From the NCBI GenBank assembly GCA_001796865.1, contig MGNQ01000055.1:93898-113990 (forward strand): a DNA stretch of 20,093 bases, given 5' to 3'. Of the stretch, positions 8,288-14,611 are shown in pieces. A model generated the notes under the pieces. That model did no database searches and was not told where the DNA came from. It saw only the letters and a program-made list of their open reading frames with translations. The stretch's first letter is position 1. Every line of letters starts with the position of its first letter. This DNA comes from Chloroflexi bacterium RBG_16_56_11. GTDB lineage: Bacteria > Chloroflexota > Dehalococcoidia > Dehalococcoidales > RBG-16-60-22. The translations under genes and the position numbers were made by a program.

Positions 8288-8419
8288 TCTAAAAAAGATT
8301 GGCACTCAAGTATACAGATTACTCTTGATACTTATAGTCAGGTAGCGAAGGGGCTTCAAGAAGCAGCGGCTAAACGATTTGATGAAGCTCTAAATACAAC
8401 CACCAAAATAATGATTTAA
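8288..8419 (+). pseudogene. C-terminal remnant of a tyrosine recombinase (phage-type integrase)
   Basis: The frame at 8303-8419 reads HSSIQITLDTYSQVAKGLQE and continues AAAKRFDEALN before a TAA at 8417. This matches the C-terminus of tyrosine recombinases, normally '(L)GHSSIQITLDTYSHV...L...AA..FDEAL'. The catalytic Tyr codon is at 8333-8335. Directly upstream the frame reads KKDW in place of the expected RLG, and a TAG at 8285-8287 closes it. No ATG and no recombinase body (R...H..R boxes) is found upstream, where the oppF gene ends only 105 bp away. This is therefore a decayed relic of an integrated element and not a working gene. Confidence 0.75.
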
Positions 8420-8462
8420 AGATTGGTTTGACATTAAATATTGATTCGAAAAAGGAGTCGCC

Positions 8463-9119
8463 ATGAATGTCGAAAAAATTGTAGAGAAATTGGAGGCAAG
8501 GATCAAGAGTCTGGAAGACCAGAGCAGGACGGTGGAGGACATCGAGGAGATAAAAAAACTACAAAGGGCTTATGGTTATTATCTCGAACACTGGAACGTC
8601 GCGGACATAATCTCGTTGTTTTCAGAGAACCCCGAAGTCAATGTAAAGGTGCATGCCGGAGAGTTCCGCGGTATAGAGAGCATCAGAAGGTTTTTTCTCC
8701 ATGGCAAGGATGTCAAGCCTGAAAAGGTGGCCCATCCTCCGGAGTTCCTGCACCAGGTGATGCAGCTCTCCCCCATCATCGATATAGCTCCCGGCGGTAA
8801 GAGGGCCTGGGGGAGATGGTACGGGTTCGGGGCTAATTCCTTCCCTGTTCCGGGTGGCATCGCCCCGGGATGGATGGACGGCGTTTACGAGAATGAATAT
8901 ATCAAAGAGAACGGCAAGTGGAAGATCCTTAAACTCCGCTGGTGCATGTTCTTCCATGCTCCATACACACTCAGTTGGGTAGACCCGAAAAAACGAGTCG
9001 ATATACAAATGGAACCGGACTTCAGTTCCGTGCGACCTGACGGACCTTCAGAGGACACGTTTTACCCGTCCGGTTTCCTTGCGCCTTTTCACTATAAAAA
9101 TCCCGTTACCGGGAAATGA
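8463..9119 (+). CDS. SnoaL-like / NTF2-fold domain protein
   Basis: A 218-residue cytoplasmic protein. Residues 1-30 are charged and helical, possibly coiled-coil. Residues 25-75 (DIEEIKKLQRAYGYYLEHWN, then ADIISLF and the RGIESIRRFF stretch) match the start of SnoaL-like domains, and YENEYIKENGKWKILKLRW near 140-160 is the typical closing beta-hairpin. Such domains form cone-shaped pockets used by isomerases, cyclases, dehydratases and ring-hydroxylating enzyme subunits. ATG at 8463 is preceded by AAGGAG (8452-8457). It is the first gene after the integrase relic, followed 108 bp later by a cupin gene. The C-terminal 50 residues (WVDPKKRVDIQMEPDFSS onward) lie outside the core fold and are not recognised. 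The reaction is unknown. Confidence 0.75.
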   Translation: MNVEKIVEKLEARIKSLEDQSRTVEDIEEIKKLQRAYGYYLEHWNVADIISLFSENPEVNVKVHAGEFRGIESIRRFFLHGKDVKPEKVAHPPEFLHQVMQLSPIIDIAPGGKRAWGRWYGFGANSFPVPGGIAPGWMDGVYENEYIKENGKWKILKLRWCMFFHAPYTLSWVDPKKRVDIQMEPDFSSVRPDGPSEDTFYPSGFLAPFHYKNPVTGK

Positions 9120-9179
9120 ACCAGAGGAGATTAGCGAGAAAAAGAAGTTACCAGCCGTTACTACATTACCGTTAAAACA

Positions 9180-9193
9180 ATATCAGATATAAT
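9180..9193 (+). promoter_or_regulatory. Perfect -10 box overlapping an 11-bp palindrome upstream of the first cupin gene
   Basis: TATAAT at 9188-9193 lies 34 nt before the cupin ATG. The best -35 (TTACCG, 16 nt upstream) is poor. The -10 overlaps the palindrome ATATC-A-GATAT (9180-9190). The half-sites ATATC/GATAT also occur in the palindrome at 1989-2008, but with a different spacer. Confidence 0.35.
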
Positions 9194-9227
9194 ATACTCG
9201 ACAGTAAAGGGTAAGAAAGGAGATATT

Positions 9228-9674
9228 ATGGCCAAGACCAAATACGGAAACTTAATCATTAAAGAGGACAAATTGGTAAGAAAAGGGCATTTTGTCGATT
9301 CTATCTTTTCATCATATGATAACTTAAAACTTGATATGCACTTTAATTATCATTGTATGACCAAACCCTTGTTAATGGTCACAAAGCCACATGCCCATCC
9401 TAGTTATGAGATCCTGGGTTTCATCGGCGGCAATCCGCTGAATATCCGTGACTTTGGAGGGGAAGTTGATTTGGATATTGATGGAGAAAGACACCTTATT
9501 AACAGCACGTGTATGGTAATCTTACCTCCGGGAATACTTCATTGTCCGATCAATTTCAGGAGAGTTGACAGACCTTTCATGTTTTTTGTATATCTGGCCA
9601 CAGGCAAGTACGCGACCTTACCTGAAGAACCCAGGCCTGTTGATGCCGATGGTAACCCGCTGCCACCGCCTTAA
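9228..9674 (+). CDS. Small cupin-fold protein, paralogue 1
   Basis: A 148-residue single-domain cupin. The metal-binding pattern is visible: His55-x-His57-x3-Glu61 (KPHAHPSYE) and distal His105 in LPPGILHCP. Between them is a block GFIGGNPLNIRDFGGEVDLD shared in pattern with the two other small cupins of this window (9853-10362, 17585-18031), so the three form one family. The ATG at 9228 has AAAGGAG at 9216-9222. The C-terminus is Pro-rich (residues 133-148). Cupins of this kind can be dioxygenases, isomerases, decarboxylases or lyases, or simply sense ligands. The intact His/Glu set argues for bound metal. It sits between the SnoaL-like gene and a second cupin. Function unknown. Confidence 0.8.
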   Translation: MAKTKYGNLIIKEDKLVRKGHFVDSIFSSYDNLKLDMHFNYHCMTKPLLMVTKPHAHPSYEILGFIGGNPLNIRDFGGEVDLDIDGERHLINSTCMVILPPGILHCPINFRRVDRPFMFFVYLATGKYATLPEEPRPVDADGNPLPPP

Positions 9675-9852
9675 AACAATTTGGTTGGTCTTATCGGTCA
9701 GGCAAAATCCTGCCCGGTGGAGATAATTTTGAGCGGCGTATGTAGTTGAGACCTCGGGTAAAAGCACCTTTTCACGCTTACATATGGCATGTCATTGTTA
9801 TTCTGATATAAAAATGACCTGCTAAATAATCGGAAAGCGAAGGAGGAAGCCA

Positions 9853-10362
9853 ATGGCAGTATCAAAATACGAGAAATATGTCACCCGAAAAGCGGAGATC
9901 ATTCTCGGGCCTAAGCCTGATGGAGGTTTGAAATTTGGGGTTCCCAAAACATATAAAATTTCTCCCCAAAATAATACCACTACCGGGCCGCGGTTAATAT
10001 TTTCGAACGACGTCATGAAAGAAGCCACATCTAAAATCGAGTATGGTTGGATATTTAGCGATATGGTTCTGCTCAACAGCAGCAAGAATTTCGGGGCGCA
10101 TAAACATGATTATCCGGAGATTTTTATTTTCTTCGGTAACGATCCATACGACACGAGCTATTTAGGGGGCGATGGTGAGTTTTGGATGGGTGAAGGAGAT
10201 GACATGGAAATAATTAAATTCGATAAATCCTGCAGCATTTATATGCCCGCAGGCGTCGGCCATTTCCCGTTATATTTCAGGAATGTTAAGACTCCAATCA
10301 TGATGGGTGTTGTCGTGCCCAAAGTGGGTGATTTTATATTGACTCCCGTGTCACGTCCCTGA
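9853..10362 (+). CDS. Small cupin-fold protein, paralogue 2
   Basis: A 169-residue cupin starting MAVSKYEKY, nearly the same N-terminus as paralogue 3 (MAELKYEKY). Metal ligands would be His83, His85, Glu89 (GAHKHDYPE) and His137 (MPAGVGHFP). The intervening block FFGNDPYDTSYLGGDGEFWM is the family hallmark, but the segment to the distal His is four residues longer than in the other two. An extra stretch of about 20 residues precedes the cupin core. AAGGAGG at 9840-9846 gives a strong ribosome site for ATG 9853. It lies 178 bp after paralogue 1 and 210 bp before an SDR gene, all on the plus strand. No enzyme activity can be assigned. Confidence 0.8.
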   Translation: MAVSKYEKYVTRKAEIILGPKPDGGLKFGVPKTYKISPQNNTTTGPRLIFSNDVMKEATSKIEYGWIFSDMVLLNSSKNFGAHKHDYPEIFIFFGNDPYDTSYLGGDGEFWMGEGDDMEIIKFDKSCSIYMPAGVGHFPLYFRNVKTPIMMGVVVPKVGDFILTPVSRP

Positions 10363-10403
10363 GTAACCTTAGAGGAAGACAGGAAGAATCGAATCAGAGG
10401 TTT

Positions 10404-10431
10404 TTACCAGGTAACTTTACTTCTGTATTAT
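10404..10431 (+). promoter_or_regulatory. Candidate promoter upstream of the first SDR gene
   Basis: TTACCA (10404-10409), a 16-nt spacer and TATTAT (10426-10431) match the sigma70 boxes at four and five of six positions. It lies about 140 nt before the SDR start. Confidence 0.35.
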
Positions 10432-10459
10432 AGATTGCATGGGCAGGGCAGAGGTTAAT

Positions 10460-10472
10460 TGTGTGACACACA
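10460..10472. promoter_or_regulatory. 13-bp palindrome in the SDR leader, candidate operator
   Basis: TGTGTG-A-CACACA is a perfect 13-bp palindrome located about 30 nt downstream of the candidate -10. It resembles CRP/FNR-type half-sites only loosely. Confidence 0.3.
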
Positions 10473-10572
10473 GAGATCGTTTCAATTTCAATAGCCTAAC
10501 ATCCTTGGCATAGTCATACATACGAAGGAAATCTCTAGAAGAATCCTAAATAAGTATAGGATGGAGGGAATG

Positions 10573-11322
10573 ATGGATTCAGGTTTGAAAGAAAAAGTGG
10601 CCCTGATTACCGGAGCCGGCAGTCAAATAGGGTTCGGCAAAGCTATTACCCTGGCTTTGGCCAGAGAAGGCTGCCATGTCATTGTCACCGACATAGACCT
10701 CAAGGGAGCAGAACAGACCGCGCGTGAAGCCAAGGCTCTGGGCCGGAAAGCGATGGCGATGAAACTGGACGTGGCCAATCACAATGAAGCGAAAAAAGCC
10801 GCCCAGGCAGCCACAGCGGAACTCGGGAGGATAGATATACTGGTGAATAACGCCGGTGTATGCTCCGGGTTAAAACCGTTCATGGAAACGACCGAAGCGG
10901 ACTGGGACCTGGACATTGGCGTCAACTTCAAGGGAGTGATGAACTGTACCATGGCCGTTCTACCCGGCATGATAGAGCGCAAGTACGGCAAAATCATTAA
11001 TATATCATCCGGCGGTGGACTGGACGGAGGGGCGAGAGGTGTTACATATGCCGCGGCAAAAGGGGCAGTTATCATATTTACCAAATCGATAGCAGTTGAA
11101 ATGGCGGCTCTGGGAATAAACGTGAACGCCATTGCGCCGGGTTTCGCAGACACCGGTTTTGCGCGTTCAGCACCACCAGGATTGATTGAGAGAGTCCTCA
11201 AGACGATACCTATCGGCAGACTCACCGATGTGCAGGATATAGCCAATATAGTGGTCTTCCTAGCATCCAACCTCTCCAACGACATCATCGGGCAGACCAT
11301 CCGGGTATCAGGAACCGTATAG
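10573..11322 (+). CDS. Short-chain dehydrogenase/reductase (SDR), paralogue 1
   Basis: A 249-residue classical SDR, NAD(P)H-dependent oxidation or reduction of an alcohol/ketone. Numbered from the ATG at 10573: cofactor loop TGAGSQIG (13-20), Asp40 after the second strand (suggesting NAD(H)), NNAG (92-95), and catalytic Asn118, Ser146, Tyr159 and Lys163. ATGs at 10561 and 10570 are also in frame, but the first lies within or before the GGAGGG (10563-10568) and the second is 1 nt from it. The start at 10573 matches the paralogue's MDLGL. The C-terminus ends IRVSGTV, shorter than usual and lacking the common 'VDGG' motif that paralogue 2 keeps. It closely resembles the SDR at 16587-17351. Substrate unknown. 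Confidence 0.92.
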   Translation: MDSGLKEKVALITGAGSQIGFGKAITLALAREGCHVIVTDIDLKGAEQTAREAKALGRKAMAMKLDVANHNEAKKAAQAATAELGRIDILVNNAGVCSGLKPFMETTEADWDLDIGVNFKGVMNCTMAVLPGMIERKYGKIINISSGGGLDGGARGVTYAAAKGAVIIFTKSIAVEMAALGINVNAIAPGFADTGFARSAPPGLIERVLKTIPIGRLTDVQDIANIVVFLASNLSNDIIGQTIRVSGTV

Positions 11323-11360
11323 GCGATAACGAAGGCCCGATCATAGAAGTCTGCTAAAAT

Positions 11361-11399
11361 GAAGAGAGGCATCAGCCATCTTCGGGCGAATGCCTCTTC
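11361..11399. terminator. Bulged hairpin between convergent SDR and racemase genes
   Basis: GAAG-AG-AGGCAT (11361-11372, AG bulged) pairs with ATGCCTCTTC (11390-11399). It lies in the 112-bp gap between two converging genes and is followed by TTCGTTAATT on the plus strand and a T-rich TTCATTTT stretch on the minus strand, so it may terminate both transcripts. Confidence 0.45.
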
Positions 11400-11434
11400 C
11401 TTCGTTAATTAGTAATTTATTATTTTAGAGCGGA

Positions 11435-12232
11435 CTAGTCAAATGTAATCGGAAGCTGCTTGTCCCATCCGGACGACGGAGACAAGTATAGACTCTTCCG
11501 GCACACGCTGATTCCATAGGCCCTCTTCAGGTCGACCATTGCCTCAGCCATCTTTATCGAGGCCGCCAGTATATCGATTACAGGGACTCCGGCTACCTCC
11601 CGGACCTCTTTCATATTGAGCAACGCGCTGGTTACGATGCATGAGACAAAAAGCGCTTCCGCTCCGTCCTCTTTGACAGCCTTGGCCATCTCCGAAGTCA
11701 ACATTTCGATAAGCTGGTCCTGTTTGCCGCCGTAGGTCATCTGGAAGGCCTTACCGGCGGTCAGTCCGTCGGGATACCTGATGCTGGCAAGTTTACTCGA
11801 TAACCCGGCGTTCCTTATCGCACCTTCGATAACGGGCCTGGTGAAGCCCTGTAAATCGATCACAGAAAACTTGTCACCCAGAGTGGAAGCCACCAAACAT
11901 GAGGCTTCGGTCGGTGCCACTACAGGAATACCGGTCAACGCCCGGCACTCCTTCAAGCCCATGTCCGAAGCACACCCTATAATAAAGGCATCGTAGCCCT
12001 TCTTTTCAGCCTCGAAAGCTCTCTGGGCCATTTCTACACCATTATACGCCTGTTCATATGTGGTTATTCCAAAATACCCTTTCTTGAGGCCTTTAAAATC
12101 GAGGGTTACCCCCGGTCTGGCCACACGTTCGGCGGTTTTTTGCCACCAGGCGCGATGAGCGGGAACCTCCGGTCTTTCAGGGACAGGCTCACACATCAGT
12201 ATTTTTATCCCGGCAGATTTGCTAGGCGTCAT
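11435..12232 (-). CDS. Asp/Glu racemase superfamily protein (hydantoin racemase-like)
   Basis: A 265-residue protein of the cofactor-independent racemase superfamily, which includes Asp/Glu and hydantoin racemases, maleate isomerase and arylmalonate decarboxylase. The two active-site cysteine positions appear occupied: Cys87 in IIGCASDMGL and Cys198 in FVSCIVTSAL. GIPVVAPTEAS (101-111) and GVPVIDILAASIKMAE (215-230) are the usual strand-loop pieces around the site. An in-frame ATG at 12262 exists, but the ATG at 12232 directly follows GAGAGGAG and gives the better start. It is transcribed away from the second transporter operon by its own likely promoter (12317-12346). With both cysteines present, a racemase or isomerase is more likely than a decarboxylase. 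The substrate is not evident. Confidence 0.82.
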   Translation of the reverse strand: MTPSKSAGIKILMCEPVPERPEVPAHRAWWQKTAERVARPGVTLDFKGLKKGYFGITTYEQAYNGVEMAQRAFEAEKKGYDAFIIGCASDMGLKECRALTGIPVVAPTEASCLVASTLGDKFSVIDLQGFTRPVIEGAIRNAGLSSKLASIRYPDGLTAGKAFQMTYGGKQDQLIEMLTSEMAKAVKEDGAEALFVSCIVTSALLNMKEVREVAGVPVIDILAASIKMAEAMVDLKRAYGISVCRKSLYLSPSSGWDKQLPITFD

Positions 12233-12261
12233 ATTCTCCTCTCTTTTATTTTTATTAACCA

Positions 12262-12280
12262 CAATGATACGTGTTCATTG
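12262..12280. promoter_or_regulatory. Inverted repeat in the racemase leader
   Basis: CAATGA (12262-12267) and TCATTG (12275-12280) form perfect 6-bp arms with a 7-nt spacer, about 30 nt before the racemase ATG. It could be an operator or a small RNA hairpin. Confidence 0.3.
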
Positions 12281-12316
12281 AAAATATTTATACATGTCAT
12301 TTCTGAAACCGGGTTG

Positions 12317-12346
12317 AGTGTACAAACCTAATATCAATAATGTCAA
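12317..12346 (-). promoter_or_regulatory. Candidate promoter of the racemase-family gene
   Basis: On the minus strand a perfect TTGACA (12346-12341), an 18-nt spacer ending in TG, and TACACT (12322-12317; four of six). The transcript would have a leader of about 80 nt. Confidence 0.45.
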
Positions 12347-12555
12347 ATACCTTTTCTAGCGATAACTAAGAAGTTTGAGACTTAATGAGGTTCATATTTC
12401 ACACAATATTAGACCGATCCCTATCGTCAAGATACGCTTTTCTCAGTTTCCCACGAAATATACTGGAGAGGCGGTAAAAGTGTGTCAAAAGTTAAGAATT
12501 TTGATACCCCTGCCGGGGATCCGAGATCAGACAAACGGTTCCATGAGTGTGTGTT

Positions 12556-12576
12556 TCGAGGCGCTTTTAGCCTCGA
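12556..12576 (-). terminator. Hairpin after the second transporter operon
   Basis: TCGAGGC (12556-12562) and GCCTCGA (12570-12576), loop of 7 nt, six bases past the permease C stop. No T-run follows on the minus strand, so termination may be inefficient or Rho-dependent. Confidence 0.4.
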
Positions 12577-12581
12577 TTTAC

Positions 12582-13475
12582 CTATATTATGCCTCTTAGC
12601 CTGGGATCAAGAGCATCTCTCAGTCCGTCCCCGACCATGTTAAAGCTGAACACCAGCAGCATGATGGCCACGCCGGGGGCGATGGAAAGCATCGGGTTGG
12701 TGAGCAGGTAATTACGCCCGTCGCTGACCATGCTGCCCCAGGCAGGGGTTGGTGGTGTTATCCCGATACCGATAAAGCTCAGGCCGGCTTCAGCCAGGAT
12801 AGTCGTGCCCATCATCATCGTGATGACCACCAGAATCGGCGAAAAGCAATTGGGAACAATGTGACGAAAGATGATACGCCAGTTACTGGCGCCCATGGCA
12901 TGTCCGGCCATAACATAATCGGTCTCCTTGGCAACCAGCACCTGGGCACTCATCAGCCTGGCGTAGCCGGGTATCAGTCCGAAACCGAGGGCGATGACGA
13001 CATTTTTCAGGCCTCCCCCGAGCAGCGCTGCAATGGCCAATGCCAATATCATCAGGGGAATAGTCATGAGTGTATCCATCGACCTCATGATGACGGCTCC
13101 GATGATACCGCCGAAATAACCGGCAATTGCTCCCAGTATTACTCCTATCCCGCCGGCAATACAAACCACCAGCACACCGACAATCAGGGATATCTGTGCG
13201 CCGTAAATAAGGCGGCTCAGGGTATCTCTGCCGATCGCGTCGGTACCTAACAGGTGCTGTGCGTTGGGTTGTTGCAGGGCTTCGCTCAGGTTTCTCTTGA
13301 GGGGGTCATAGGGCGCGATTTGAGGCGCGAAAATCGCGGCAACCAGGAACGCCAGGATAACGACCATGCCGAACACGACCAGGCCGCGGCCCAGGAACAC
13401 CCTGAAAAAGCGCCTCCACTCGTTGACACGAGGAGGCGCTTCCTTTGCCGACGAAATACCGATTCCCTGCGCCAT
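12582..13475 (-). CDS. dppC: ABC transporter permease, DppC/OppC family (second system)
   Basis: A 297-residue permease. It has an N-terminal cytoplasmic tail of about 28 residues, a first helix ending FAPQIAPYDPLKRN, the OppC_N signature LLGTDAIGRDTLSRLIYGAQISL, an EAA loop DYVMAGHAMGASNWRII, and the C-terminus GDGLRDALDPRLRG. The ATG at 13475 has only a weak upstream AGAGAG, and it starts 15 bp after permease B, so translation may depend on coupling. It is very similar over most of its length to the plus-strand permease C at 5233-6147, which points to duplication of a whole transporter. It is the last gene of the minus operon; no ATPase gene follows. Confidence 0.94.
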   Translation of the reverse strand: MAQGIGISSAKEAPPRVNEWRRFFRVFLGRGLVVFGMVVILAFLVAAIFAPQIAPYDPLKRNLSEALQQPNAQHLLGTDAIGRDTLSRLIYGAQISLIVGVLVVCIAGGIGVILGAIAGYFGGIIGAVIMRSMDTLMTIPLMILALAIAALLGGGLKNVVIALGFGLIPGYARLMSAQVLVAKETDYVMAGHAMGASNWRIIFRHIVPNCFSPILVVITMMMGTTILAEAGLSFIGIGITPPTPAWGSMVSDGRNYLLTNPMLSIAPGVAIMLLVFSFNMVGDGLRDALDPRLRGII

Positions 13476-13490
13476 ATTGTAAGCACTCTC

Positions 13491-14447
13491 TTATTTGTAC
13501 TGAACCCTGGGATCGAGCCAGCCGTAAGACAGGTCTACAAGCAGGTTGGTCACCAGCACCATGACCGCGAAAACGAGAATAACACCCTGGATTACCGGGT
13601 AGTCCGAGTTACCCATGGCCTCGACTGCCATTCTCCCCATGCCGGGAATCGCAAATACCGTCTCTATCAAAACTGAGCCGCCGATAATCCCGCTTAGCCC
13701 CAGGCCTATAATAACCACAACCGGTATCAGGCCGTTTTTTAATGCATGTTTTATTACCACGCCCCTCTCTTTCAGCCCCTTGGACCAGGCCGTGCGAATA
13801 TAGTCCTGATGCATGACCTCAAGCATACTGGACCGGGCCTGCCGTGCAATCACCGCGATACTGGTGACCGCCAGGCAAAAGACGGGCAAGATAATCTGTT
13901 TAAGGTTCATCCAGAAATCGGTAAAAGGGGAGGTATAGCCAAAGACGGGCAGCCAGTGCAATTTGAGCGCAAAAAAATACATTAGCACGAGCGCGAGCCA
14001 GAAAACGGGAATGGTTATGCCGATGTTTGCCAGCGAGGTCACCACCGTATCGATCCATGTCCCGCGCCTCACCGCGCAGATGACACCCGCCGGGATGCCG
14101 AGAACGAAGCTGATGATCAGTGCCAGAACACCAAGATGAAGCGTGATGGGCAAGCGCTTCATTAGACTCTGGCGTATATCCGTGTTAGTAAGGATTGAAA
14201 CCCCGAGATCTCCGTGGAAGACCCCATTCAACCAGCTGAAATATTGCACCATCATGGGCCTGTCCAGGCCGTACTGGTGCCTGAGTTTGTCCAGCTGCAT
14301 TTCCGTGGCCGTCTCTGACGCTGCCCTGGACATTATCATGTAGATCGGGTCCCCGGGCAGCAGGCGCATTACCAAGAAGACAAAGAGAGTAATCATAAAA
14401 AAGACGATGGCTGACTGAACTAACCTGCGAATAATATAGCTTAACAA
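13491..14447 (-). CDS. dppB: ABC transporter permease, DppB/OppB family (second system), TTG start
   Basis: A 318-residue permease with the RLLPGDP motif near residue 30, a set of about six hydrophobic helices, the EAA loop HQDYIRTAWSKGLKERGVV and the C-terminus GWLDPRVQYK. The start is TTG at 14447: it yields (M)LSYIIRRLV, which lines up exactly with MTSYIIRRI of the plus-strand paralogue of identical length, and the next Met is 17 residues later inside the first helix. The upstream Shine-Dalgarno is weak. A TTG with a weak SD, together with a strong hairpin upstream (14553-14588), would keep permease levels well below those of the binding protein. Confidence 0.93.
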   Translation of the reverse strand: MLSYIIRRLVQSAIVFFMITLFVFLVMRLLPGDPIYMIMSRAASETATEMQLDKLRHQYGLDRPMMVQYFSWLNGVFHGDLGVSILTNTDIRQSLMKRLPITLHLGVLALIISFVLGIPAGVICAVRRGTWIDTVVTSLANIGITIPVFWLALVLMYFFALKLHWLPVFGYTSPFTDFWMNLKQIILPVFCLAVTSIAVIARQARSSMLEVMHQDYIRTAWSKGLKERGVVIKHALKNGLIPVVVIIGLGLSGIIGGSVLIETVFAIPGMGRMAVEAMGNSDYPVIQGVILVFAVMVLVTNLLVDLSYGWLDPRVQYK

Positions 14448-14552
14448 TAGAATACTTCTACTTCAAGGAAATTCTGCCCGGCGATCACAACATACGTATA
14501 TACCTACAACCTTGCGTCATGCCGGAATAGCCGGATTGTCCGAGGACCGTTA

Positions 14553-14588
14553 CATTCCGGCGATGGCTTAAAAGCCATCGCCGGAATG
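14553..14588 (-). repeat. 16-bp perfect hairpin between binding-protein and permease genes (REP-like)
   Basis: CATTCCGGCGATGGCT (14553-14568) and AGCCATCGCCGGAATG (14573-14588) are perfect complements around a TAAA loop. It starts 23 bp past the binding-protein stop. No T-run follows on the minus strand. GCCGGAATAGCCGG at 14520-14533 repeats part of the stem. The position mirrors the malE-malF REP element of Escherichia coli, which stabilises the upstream binding-protein mRNA. The same role here is inference. Confidence 0.75.
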
Positions 14589-14611
14589 CATGAACCTTAA
14601 CTCACATTAAT

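Larger units (their letters stand above)
12233..12581. other. 349-bp gap between racemase gene and end of second transporter operon
   Basis: It holds the racemase promoter (12317-12346), a palindrome in its leader (12262-12280), a 9-bp imperfect inverted repeat GTGTCAAAA / TTTTGATAC (12482-12490/12499-12507) of unknown meaning, and a 7-bp hairpin after the transporter operon (12556-12576). I see no gene. Confidence 0.55.

Noticed and set aside
8428..8433. Perfect TTGACA upstream of the SnoaL-like gene
   Set aside because: The bases 17 nt downstream are the Shine-Dalgarno AAAGGA and not a -10 box, so it is not a usable sigma70 promoter.
12375..12599. A 74-codon plus-strand frame in the gap before the second transporter
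   Set aside because: No ribosome site, no recognisable domain, and it runs through the hairpin and into the permease C stop.
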